A stretch of 64,000 bases of DNA from Gordionus sp. m RMFG-2023 (Eukaryota; Nematomorpha; Gordioida; Chordodea; Parachordodidae): contig NC_088776.1 of NCBI RefSeq assembly GCF_954871325.1, positions 263,671-327,670 on the forward strand, written 5' to 3'. Both the position numbers and the translations under genes were made by a program. The notes under the pieces were generated by a model. The model saw only the letters and a program-made list of their open reading frames with translations, did no database searches and was not told the DNA's origin. This document shows, piece by piece, positions 25,238-37,700 of the stretch. Within the stretch, counting starts at the first letter, position 1; every line of letters begins with the position of its first letter.

Positions 25238-28200
25238 TCATAACCAGCTTTTGTATTCCTGCTCGTAAATTTCGGGATCTATGAAAGGTCTATCAATCGA
25301 ACTTTAAAAAATAAAATTAATTTAAATAAGATATCTGAATTTTGTAATAAGGTTTTAATAAGTAAAGATATAAGTGTGGTTTTTCTATAAAAAAAAATAA
25401 CAATTCAAATTTTCAGAATAGTAAGTAATATGATATAAGTGGTGGGTGATAATGATATTAATATTAGAGTCACTCAATTCTGTAATCTTTTAAAAACTGT
25501 AAGAAAAGGTGCAGCAGACAAAATATTTAAAATAGCACCTAATTTTTTTAAATATTTTGTCTAAAGGGATCATAAAGATCTTTTAGATAATCGGTTCGGT
25601 TCTTTTGATATTGGCATGCGGTCCTTTGGGTTAGGTCTCGGTCATAGGACCTTTACTAAGTTAAAGTCGACTCCAAATTTCAAAATCATCGATTATTTCA
25701 TTTCTCATTTTTTTTTGCATTAAATGCAATTTTCGCAGTTATAATAGATATTTTTAAATCAGAACAATAATAGTGTATCTTCCAGCATTGTAAAAATTTA
25801 CCATCAAGTTTGTACATGACTCAGAGTATATTTTAAAAAAAATTTTTACATAATTTTTTTTAGACGATTTTAAAGCTTCGCCAGAAAAGAATATTTCAAT
25901 GCTCGGTTCCGTCCTCTATTTCGCGGACTTCTAATGTACTGTACGCTAACCGACTTGGTAAAATTTAACGACCTCACTAAACTACCACAAAAAGCACTTT
26001 TAGAAGATTCGGTTTTTTCGAGTTTCCGTTTTTATTTTTTTTTTACCGACTTTGAGGTTATAAATAAATAAATAAATAGACATACGAATTTAATGTAGAA
26101 AAACGTAAAATGCGAAAAAAATTTAAATCGCTTAAGAATATGGAAAATCTGTCCAACATAAAAAAAATGAGTAGACCCAATGACGTGTATAGACTGATGA
26201 TGCAATTAAAAGTGTAAAATGGAAACAGCTGGGGAGGCCATTTTGATTACCCGTATCGTTATTATAAAGAGGCCAATTAATTTTCCTATGTTCTGACGCA
26301 AAATTTTATTAAAGAATTGTCCGATCATCGAGATAAATAAGGAAGCAAGTTATTCAATTTAATAGTAGTTTTTTTAACGTGAGAATAATTACCATACGGA
26401 TAACCAAAATGGCGGGTACAGCTGATTTGATTTTAACGACGCTTTTTAATGCATAGTCAGTTCTAGATATTATTGTATGTCATTGGAGCTAGCCCCAATT
26501 ATTAAACGAACCAAATACAATGAAATGTTTAAAGGTGTTACTTGATGATGAGTTGATTGCAATAAGGGCATTCCACTCCGACATATTTTTCCATTTCCGC
26601 CTAAAGATACATGTAATAGTTGTTAGTGAGTAGTCAAACAATGAATTAAGTTAGTAAGGCTATTTATGTTTATCAATCTCGACTATTTTTTTATTAAGTT
26701 TCAAAACCGGTATTATACGGTTCCCGGTCCCGGTTCGATTAATTCACAATAATTTTTTTAAACAAACTTTCGCCTCCTTAATCTGAGCGAGACTCGAATT
26801 TTTCGATGATTTGAGCACCTTTTCTGCCAAAACGAATTTCTCCTTGCTCTCCTTGTCCAGTAAGTTCTTGATCTTGAGAGAGAAAAAATAAAGCAAAAAG
26901 AGAGAAAATAAAAAAAAGAAGAGGGAAAATAAATAAAGAAAAGTAGAGAGAAAATAAAAAAAAAAGAAGAGAGAAAATAAAGAAAAGAGTTTATTTGATA
27001 AAAACATATTCCATATTTTTCATAAAAGAAAGCCTCGTGAAAAAAAGTATAATATTCTAAAAGATACAACAAATCTTGTCTTTAAACTTTCACCCGCTAC
27101 AATCTCAAAAAACTAATTTTAACCTTTAAAAAAAGATAAGTAATTTATTTTGAGTACTTCCCGGACCAAGCAAACGGTGTGAAAGTAATGCAAGCACTGG
27201 AACAAATGAAAATAAGCGGAAGTGAGAAGGGGTCTCTGACAGGAACTGCACAAATCTTCCGATCTCACCATCATGCATCTTTTTTTTTATATATAAATTA
27301 ATTATAAACAAATTCGTAATCAAGAATGGGGAACTTTCTGCGATTTCGTTCATTCGTAAAAAATTATAATATATATATATAAATATTAGTCGTACATATA
27401 AGACACTTTGCAAAATTACAGCTGATCTAACCGCAATGGACATGGACCAAAGGAAAAAACTAAAATCAGACCAAACAGGCGTCAGATAGATGGATGGCTC
27501 TAGTTATATACATTTTACCAAACCTTTAGCTATATGCATTAACCAATGTTTCAGTTCAACACATATCTGATGAGTCCCCATTACGAAAAAACTAGTCATA
27601 TGTTTGAACATCTCAAATTTTTTCAAGATAACAACAATAATCTTCAAACACAATTCAGTATAAACTATATTTGTTCGTCCTTTAAAATGAAATATAACCA
27701 ATCAAAAAAGATGATTAACATTTATAAGATTGCTTTCAAAGTTAAACGTCAATCAAATTAATATAAAGATAATCATATTTTTTTAAATCTATTCCTTCTG
27801 GTTCACCAAATTATTTTTAAAAAAATCAATTAAAAACTAGCAATGCTAGCAGCTGACATTAGTTATTAGAAGTAAGTTTTGTGTGTCAGATATTCTGACA
27901 TTTATTTTGGCATATTCCCTCAACTGTATCCTTGCGCGTCAATCATGTAAAACAATTTAATCAACTCTTAGCATAGTAGGCAAAGCTAAGCCTTCTAATT
28001 CTGGATGCTGTGAGGATCCTCTAAGCATTTAGGGAGTGTCTATAAATAAAGAAAATGTGGCACACCTCAAAGAGTCCCACTAGGAATATATATATTGACA
28101 AAAGATTTTATTTCTGCTTTTTTTAAAGGAAAAAAAATAGTACAACTAACTCTAGGTTAAGTTAATGGATATAAGTTTGCATTTCTTGTTCAGAAACATA

Positions 28201-28778
28201 AAAAAATCAGTTCTGATTTCTTCACCCTCTATTTCTAAGATATTATTTAGGATATTTTATTTGTAATTTTCTTAATATTACATGCTAGATTTCTTGATGA
28301 ATGGTTTGATTTTAAGCATTCAACATTCCCTGAAATAGTTTGTATGAACTGATATTTTATGAACTTAATCGTTGTCATTGTATGAATGACGACACTATGG
28401 GATAAAAAAAATAAATTTTGCCATAAGTAAGTTTTCTCTACATTGTATTGCAAAGGCATTATGGGTTGATAATTTTATATTGTTCTAAAAAAACTTCCTA
28501 AGAAGAAGTAGTGTCGATCAATCAATAATCAAAAAAATTTGAAACGGTTCAAGAAAATTAGAAAGATTGAAGTACGTCACTCAAATTTTAAGGATTGTTT
28601 TAGATAACTCTAGTTCTCTTAGTTTAGACTCAAATGCTATATAAAATATAATCAACCTGTCAGTGTATTCTTGAATATCGGCCCTGAGTTCGTCGCAGCC
28701 TTTGGTGCACTCCTCCATTTCTTCCTGCAGAATCTTCAGATGGGAATTGTAATCTTTGACAGACATCATAACAGGTTC
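25238..28778 (-). CDS. VPS18: VPS18 coiled coil and split RING domain (exons 28778 to 25238)
   Basis: Exon 28778-28657 encodes the coiled coil DYNSHLKILQEEMEE (human AYNHHIQELQREMEE). Exon 27278-27158 holds the first RING ligands, CSSC, then CLHYFHTVC with the same C-x-H-x2-H-x2-C spacing as human CGHMFHADC. Exon 26872-26768 encodes a Lys/Glu-rich linker. Exon 26600-26542 supplies the last pair, ECPYC (human ECVYC). Exon 25301-25238 ends SIDRPFIDPEIYEQEYKSWL then TGA, nearly identical to the human SIDRPFIDP...SWL end. All ligand positions visible in human are kept. The RING mediates assembly with VPS11 and other class C subunits, and has been linked to ubiquitin-ligase activity. Confidence 0.93.
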
Positions 28779-31700
28779 CTTCATTAAATTATGGTATGTT
28801 TTTAATAAAAAAAAAAGAGAAAGAGAAGAAAAATTATGGCTCATATGTACCCCATTTATTAACATGTGTCATATTATAAACAATATTCTCTACCGACTAT
28901 TTCGATTTTTATAACTCTATTTATGCGTTATAAATTTAAAATACTAATATATTTTTTTAGCTAGTTTTAAAGCCCAGTGTAATTTGTAACGTGCAAATTA
29001 CAAATTGAGACAAAATTATTCCACCAGTGATTTTAGGAATTCTGTGCCGTTCCTAAATATTCCGCCGATGCCATATTTATTTTGATTTCCATTTATATTC
29101 GGTAATATTGGCTTTAACTTTGTTGGTCCATTGGAGTTTTGGCCTTCCCCTCTCATTCGTTTATCCATCACTTCTAAACTCTTGACCTTGTTGTTAAAAT
29201 GTAGTCTTTAGGCCTTCACTTGCAATTCATCTTTCTCTATATATTACACTCAGTTTTTCCTTGTCAACTTTTAACCCCATGCCTTTCTAGTAGGAAACTT
29301 ATGATTTATTATCGAAATGGTGCTATTAATCTAGCCATAGCAATCTAACAGATGCTGGCCCCATGTCATACTTTCACCGCCATATTAATCTTAGTCACGT
29401 GATCTCTCATTCCGTTTATCATAAATACCATACCAACCTCATTTCATAAAGGAAAATAAAAAAAAATAAACTTTAAAATGGTCAATAGTTTGAAAATCAG
29501 GGAAAAACGGCAAAATATCTTCGATAGTCAGAGCGTCGCATTCATTCACTAAAACATCGCACACCCCTTTAAGCGCAGTGTCGTTATTTTCCGCGCGACT
29601 AATCACATCTTTCGCTTTAGTGTTTTTTTTTTAAAAAAAATAGTTTCTCTTTTATTAATTTCTCATATTTTTTTTTTTAAAAAAAATTTCATTCATTCTT
29701 TTTGTATCTCTTCATTTTATTTTTCCTTTATGTCTCATAAATCAGGATAATTTTATTTGCCTCGGGGATATTCATACTTCGATAACTTGAAGAAACCTCA
29801 TAATATATGGTCATGGTAACTTTTTATTCTCTTATATCTTGTTAGCTTTTCTTTTTTCTTTATTACCATTTTTTAGCGCGTTTTTTTAAATTTAAAAATA
29901 TTGATTTTTCCGTGAAATGTTTTCTATCATGTTTCGAATACCTACCCTATAAATATGAGACAATTTCGCTGCGAACTTTTTTGAACTCAAATATAATTTA
30001 TATTAGTTTTTCCTTAGATTATTTTTTTAAATATAAATTTTAAATGACTCAAAGGCTAACGGGCAAAATTTTCTAAAATTCATAAGATAGGTCTATTCTA
30101 GGCATGCGTGGAATACATTTCCGGTTTATTCCAATTTTTTAAATTTAAAAAAACGCGCGCAAAAAATGATTTAAAGTTGAAAAAAAAAATAACACATTGC
30201 CGCTCACACATATATATTATTTCTATAATTATTCAATTTAACTGACCTTTCATATAATATTTAATGTAAATACGCTATATATATTATATTATTATTTTGT
30301 TATTGATATTTTAATGATTACAGGGTTGCAGGTGTTTTATTTGGTGATACATTAAAAAGAAAGAATATGAAGTGGTGTAATAAATAAGTTTTGAAGTGTT
30401 TAAAAAACAGAAATACCTCATTTATGTATTAGGAAAAAAAATTGTTTAAGTGAATATTTTTTCAAAATTTTTATAAACCTTATTTTAATTTTAGAAATTT
30501 TTGAAAAATAAAAAATTTCAAGGTCAAACAATAGAGATCTAATAGTAAATAAAGTTATTTCGATATTAAATCGGTACTTACAGTACGATTTTATGCATGA
30601 GTTTTGGGGAACTTGGTTATCGGGATACAATATTTTAAATATATTTTTATCTTTTCTCTTATTTGTATTAAAATAAGATGCCAATTTAGGAACATCAAAA
30701 CTAAACGAGAATACAATTTTAAAATATTAATATTTCCTCACAAAATTAAATCATTATGTAAATTATTATATCGTGCTTGTACGTGTGTAATTATAGATTA
30801 TTATGATATAATACAAAATAAAATATTCAACTATATTTGAAGGAAAAAGATATTTAAAATTTATATTTTCTAAATTTAAAAAAAAAAAAATTATTTGGGT
30901 TGTAATCTAAATTTTCTTTGTTGGGTTGTTAATTTTTATATTTCGTTCTTACGATTGGCGCCTTTCTATAATGGCATTTTAAAAAATTTTATTTTTCAAA
31001 TTCCTTCTAAAAAAATTTTGAAAAATTATTCACTTAAACTATTTTTTTCCTAATACATAAATGAGGTATTTCTGTTTTTTAAACACTTCAAGCTTATTTA
31101 TTATACAACTTAATAGTCTTTGTTTTTAAGTATCATCAAATAAAACACCTGCAACTCTGTATATAAGGCGTTATTTTTATAATGTATTTCGCAATTGTAA
31201 CTTGTTAATTGGACATTTTTGTCATTATCAATATGTATTTTAAGGTTTATATATCACTGTTTAAGGCGCCAATTGTGACTTGGTAATTGGACATAATATT
31301 ATATTCATTTTGAGTTTAAAAGTTAATTGTTTAAAAAGAAAATTAAATTCATTTATATACATATATATATAGATGATATTTTTTTTACATAGATATACAA
31401 TGCAATTTCTCGAATAATAATTCTTTTACTTAACATCCTAAACTCAAATACTACTCATACATATCTATTGCGATTTGACCCCAATTGCAACGTTATTCAA
31501 ATAACGTTGAATATTATAATTATAACCCGTTTAAAATATATGAAATATAACGCAAACATTCTTTAATCGGTTTTTGATGGGCCCAAAAAATACATATTTC
31601 TGTCACTCGATAATAAAGTGGCCAATCAAGTTCTTATAAAATACCGGAGGTGATAAAATAATATGATACAAATTAACATCTGTCTCCGGTAGTGTTGTTA

Positions 31701-34700
31701 AATCACCTGACTATGACTATCTCTACTGTGGCTTGGTCATGCCTTTAGCTTAAAAAAATTGAATTAAGTTTCTGAGTTGAGTATCAACTCGAAGTTTGAT
31801 TCGAATATTTTTGGATAAAAATATGGCTACGTTGTTTTTATAGCTGACTAAAGGGTAGTTTAGCGACACTAGTCTCTGGGGTAAATGTTATTAGCAGAGT
31901 TGTTAAAAGATACTTTTTAAATGGATCTAGATAAAAATATTTTAATCAAAAATCTATCTAGATACAGATACCACATTTTTATATCTAGATATAGGATCTA
32001 AATACTTGTATCTAGATCCTTTAACAATTCTGGTTATTAGTTAGCCCAATATTTCAGCCGAAAAATAAATATTACGCGAGCCTGGATATTTTTCACAGAG
32101 GTGACAGCAGAAAGGTCTGGTACATCTATTAACGAAATATCGAGAATCGCGTAATACTATTTTGGCTAAAATCGAGCCGTTTAACAACATTACTCCGGAT
32201 CTTCCCCATTTTATATCCTTCCGCGCTTTCTGTTATACGTTATATGATTTAAATGCAGATTCGTATAGGCATGCGCATAATAATTATCATTTTAATAATT
32301 TCAAAGTTTATTTTGTAATTATCTGCCAAATATATTTTCCTTTTGAATGAGCATAAGGACTCATTTTAAGAAGCTCTGGCACAAACGAAGAGGTGGTGAT
32401 CACATTTCACCAATTTTGAGCCATATCTTAAATAGATTAGGTAATAAATCTAGACAAAAGGTTAATCCGTCTTCCTACAAGAATAAATATTTATATCCTT
32501 TTTTACTTTCCGTTATTTCTAAGCCGTAATGTATTATGATATAAAATAAACCTATGATCAGCCAAAGGCGTTTTTTAAGACTCTTATCGCTGTCGGGAGG
32601 GGTAGCGCTTTTCCTCAGAAGATTTTTGCGAGAGGAGAAGGGAAGATTCGCCGTCTGCTTTGCCAGTTCTATATCAAACTGAGGTGGATAGATGATACCA
32701 TATTCCGGGTAATATCGTTTTTTAAAAAAAAAATTGGAGTTAGAACAATAAATGATTCAGGAAGTATTTAGGCTAATCCGATCCCTAAATGACCCATACC
32801 CTATTTTCAAACACCACTGTAAAACGATTGCCAATCACAAATAAAATTAAGGCGCCAAAACCTTCAAAGCCAATCTTACGGCGGGTTCGTATAGCCCCAT
32901 GATAGTGTGAACGAACACGCATGCGCGAATATTGTTGTAATCCATGCACATGCGTAATGCATAATTTAAATCGTAATTAACGTGCCTTTTGTCCTTTTTA
33001 CGTAGTTAGTTATTTATTTTTTTGTAAAAGAAATATTTTATCAACATTTTTATACTTTTATTACACTAATAGCTATTCACTTTTGTAGTAAAACTATTTG
33101 TGCCTTTTAATTAGCGTTGTTTAAGGGCTAACTCAACATTATAGCTAGGAGCATATCGCCCAAGCGTCGAGATTTCGTCAACAGATGTTCAATTCTATGT
33201 GCCATCTAAGAGAGAAATCTTTAGGCTTGTGCCATATTTTTTGGGATAAAATATTGAGTCAGCCGTTTAACAACAGCTGATTATAATGAATTATGTTAAA
33301 TGAGTAATTAAACCATTCCTTGATCCTTTAGATATTTGATGAGTTGGTCGGGCTGGTATTGACAATACAAGCTGATGAGAAAATTGTGGATAGATGTGGG
33401 CAAATTATTATTGCCAAAGCTATTATTTTCCTTTTTTTTTTAAACGAAAAAAATAAATATATCAATATCTTAGCATTTCTTATGATATGACGATATAGTT
33501 AAAATCTAAATATGACAAGAAAGAAGCGATAAATAGTAAAACTAGAGATGTGTTTGTGGTTAGAGTTTGGTCTAACGTGTGATAGGACGAGTAATCATCC
33601 ATCCAATCTCGACGGTCTGGATGGAGGCTGTTGAAGCGACGATTGTGTTGGCCAGAAATATCCACGCTGAATTCTAAGTACTTGATAATTTCGTTCCAGA
33701 ACTGTGATTCACTGCTCGCTCATGGTTGTACATATATTTTAAAATGATGTGATATGATATGATATGAATGATATGATATGATATGGATTCATATCATATA
33801 AAAGTAAAAGTGGTGTTATGTAGAGATTGCATGGTTTAAGAGTTTAATTCCATCTTAATTTTTTATTTTTCTCGTATCTTTTTTTTTAAAATGAAATGGT
33901 ATGTATTGGAGTAGTAAAAGTTCCTGTAAGCTTTTACAGTTTTAAAAAATTTTTGAATATACACGGAAAGAAGGAAGGAAGGAAGGAAGGAAGGAAGGAA
34001 GGAAGGAAGGAAGGAAGGAAGGAAGGAAGGAAGGAAGGAAGGAAGGAAGGAAGGAAGGAAGGAAGGAAGGAAGGAAGGAAGGAAGGAAGGAAGGAAGGAA
34101 GGAAGGAAGGAAGGAAGGAAGGAAGGAAGGAAGGAAGGAAGGAAGGAAGGAAGGAAGGAAGGAAGGAAGGAAGGAAGGAAGGAAGGAAGGAAGGAAGGAA
34201 GGAAGGAAGGATAAAAAAGAAAGAAATGAGTATCACCAAAAATCGAATAATTCTGACAAATAAAAACCGAAATCAAAATTTACTGTCAAATTAGCAAAAA
34301 AATAAAAATAAATAAGAAACCTAGAAGGGGGAAAGGATAGAAGCTTGATCATGGCGGGTAAAAGGAGGGATGGTTTTAGGAAGACCTTATGTTTTTTGTA
34401 TTGATCCATCCAGCTAGATATAAGTTCATCTGGTATATGCGTAATGAGGAAACTAGAGAACTTGTAAAATAATTCCGCGTCACGCTTATGAATCATTAAA
34501 TGGTTAATATATTATTATCTTCTTTTTTTTTTCATTTTCAATCATTTAAATTTTCACTTTCTTTTCTTTCTTTCTTTCTATTTTCTTATATAGATCTTTG
34601 AATAAATACTCTTCATAACTTATGGTCATTCGCATTTAAAAAAAACCTGTTTGTCCATAATTTTCAAGGCGGTAGCGTAAGAACCCCTCTCGACGTAATA

Positions 34701-37700
34701 GCGAATAATTTTGTCATAATCTTCGTTTGATTTTTGTTTTTGGAATTTTTAAAAGTGCGAATATATATATATTACTATTTGTCGATATCCCAAAGGGGCG
34801 CTACCATTTCAACCCTTTTAATAGTTAAACACTTTTTTTAATTCTTGCATTACAAATAAGAGTTTGCAATTCATCATTTTCTAATTTTATTATTACTTTT
34901 GTGATGGAAACACACAGCGGAAGGCCTAGATGAAACTACCACTAAATTTTATTTTAAGACAAAAGGATGAATTTTAACGTTATCTTTAAAAACATCTAAA
35001 ATTTTAAGTTTATATAATATTTATAAAATAATATGAAATGAGTCGGTAAAAATCGAAATATATAATATTATTATTATAAATTATTTTAATTAATATTGTA
35101 ATTTATTTAAATTAATTAGATATTATATTTTTATAATTATTATTTATCAAATTTATTTTAATTAATATTTTATTTTAATTAATATAATTATTTTATTTTA
35201 ACTTATTAAAATGTCATCTATAACATTTCAACGTTACTTCGAAAATAAAGAGTTACTCGTTCGTTACTTTTGGGGGAAAAGTAACGCGTTACTCATTTTA
35301 TATCTTTTCCCCCCATAGTTAGATAATAAAAATTAAAATTATAAAAAAATAATATTATTAAAATAAGTTCTTTTTCTTAATAATTTTCTAACAATTGATT
35401 TTCAAAATTTTTGATCAGATAAACAAGAGCGCTTAATTCTCGGCAAAAATTCCGGGAGCTAAACACATGTTCAACTGGTGCAGAGGATTAGAGAGGGGAG
35501 GGGGGATCATTGAATTTAATTTTTAGAAATTTATTAAAAGGGTAACTTTTATTTTTCAAATAAAACATTTATTAAAATCATTTTCACGACAATCTTCCTT
35601 CATCAATTTTATTTTTATATCTTTATCAGAATCTAATCTGACCTTCACATGCTTTTTTTTTATATGAGCTGCTGGACATCGAGGTTGAAATATTCGAATT
35701 TAGGGCACACCCAAACCCAAGTGTAAACTTAGTGCCCTTAATTTTCTCTATTCATGTAATGAATGGTAGTTATGACCTTCCTTAGCTCTCACAAATGTAG
35801 TAAGGTAATAAACCCCTATTTCTCGGTGACCTAAACCTAGTTTTTAGCCAAAAATTATCTTTTCGGTCTCAGTTTTAAAATATATAGATTAACTTCAAAA
35901 ATAAAAAATTAAACTATATCCTCAGTTTTTTCGCGGATTTGCTTGGTCACCCGACCAGAGATTGAGTCGAAATTACCCTAACGTGAACTCTAACCGTAAC
36001 TCTTACCCGAACCTTAGCTCTAATCCTAACCCTTAACCAAAACCCCTTACCCGAACCCTAACCATTACAAATATAAAAAGAAAGAATTTAGAATCCTATA
36101 ATGATGATTTTTTTAAAGCAATTATTACACTATCTTCCCCACTTATATTTATTGATAGATTAATTTTGATTTACAATAAAAAAAAAAAAATTCAAAACAC
36201 CACCTTTGCTATGTTCGGCAAAGAATAGATAGACGTCTTCGTTATCGTGGCCAGCTATGAGTTCGAATAGGACACTCTCGTTCACGTACAAGCATTCCTA
36301 TAATTAAAAAAGAAAACAATGGGCAATATATATACGGGTCAGGGGTTATTTAATTTTTTTAAAGATCCCCGGGCCGGGTCGGGCCTGAAATTTTTTCCCA
36401 AAAAATCCGGGCCGGGCCCGGATTTTTAAACCGGGCCGGATCTTGCAATTGGTACCTCTTTGTCAAATATAAATTATACTTGAATTTGAGGAATTAGCAG
36501 GAAACTTTTGAACTCCTCAAGTATGGCAGAATATTGTTTGGAGGAGCGAGGAAATTTGCTTAGCCGGCTTAGGTAGATTTCGGCGAGCCATAACACTAGC
36601 ACTGTTACTTGGGTCTTTTCCTGCATATACATACATTACATAAAACATTTAAAGTCATTTTAGAAACTATTATTATTTGATCCATTTAAAAGATACATTT
36701 TTTTAGCACTTTTTTAAGCGAGGTTAAAATGGATAAAACTTCGAAATATGAATAAAACTAAAATTGACACTTTTTGTCACTCATCGAAACTTGCCAATCA
36801 ATCGTAAAATTTTATTTTCCGCAGTCATACCTTATTTTTATCCTTGGTAAGCGTGAGCTTCAAATATTCGGCGCACCCGGACATAATTCTTTCTTGGTAC
36901 ATGGACGGTTCATCTAAAGATGGCGCCGATATATTTTCGGCCGCCCGGTAGAATTTGAGCGCTACGTTATGCACCGATAAGTGCGAAGCGGAATACAATT
37001 TTGCGGCGCGAGAAAAATCCCCCGACTGATTAAACACGTGATCCGCCTCCGCGATCGTTATGGTGTCCAAAGCTAATAGTTCGTTTTCCTTTATTTCAGG
37101 GTTTAAAGAAAAAAAGATTGTATTGGAAGATATTAATTAATCTTTAAAAAAATATTGATTGGATTATAAGAATACATTGAGGGTTATTTTTAGGAAAAAC
37201 GATTAGACCTAATGTCCCAGTGACATTTAGTAATGCCTAGACTGGCGATTCATTCATTCATTCATTAAAATGCATTTTTAAGCGTCGTTAAAAGCAAATC
37301 AGCTGGAGCCGCCATTTTGTTTACCCTTATAAGATAATTATTTCTCATGTTAAAAGCTACTAATAAATTGATAACTTGCTTCCTTATTATCTCGATGATC
37401 AAGACAATTTTTTAATAAATTTTGCGTTAGACATAGAAACAAATTGGCCTCTCCTTTAAAATTTGTAATAATGATATGGGTATTCAAAATGGCGTCCCCA
37501 GCTGTATTGTACACTTTTAATAATGCATCTCAGTCTACGTCATTCATTGCAATAAGTTAAAATTCATAATGCATTCTCAAACTTCGAAATTAAACTTTTC
37601 AAACAGCCCAATGAACAATTTCTCTTTGTTACAAGTTTTTATTCGTTTAGCGCATGCGCCATTTATCGATACACGATATTTCGAAATATTCTCAAATTTA

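Noticed and set aside
26521-26600. Plus-strand frame LLDDELIAIRAF
   Set aside because: It is the complement of the VPS18 exon carrying ECPYCNQLII on the minus strand; the plus reading is a shadow.
33863-34294. Long frames with PSFL or EGRK repeats
   Set aside because: Read through the perfect GGAA array; any frame stays open in it.
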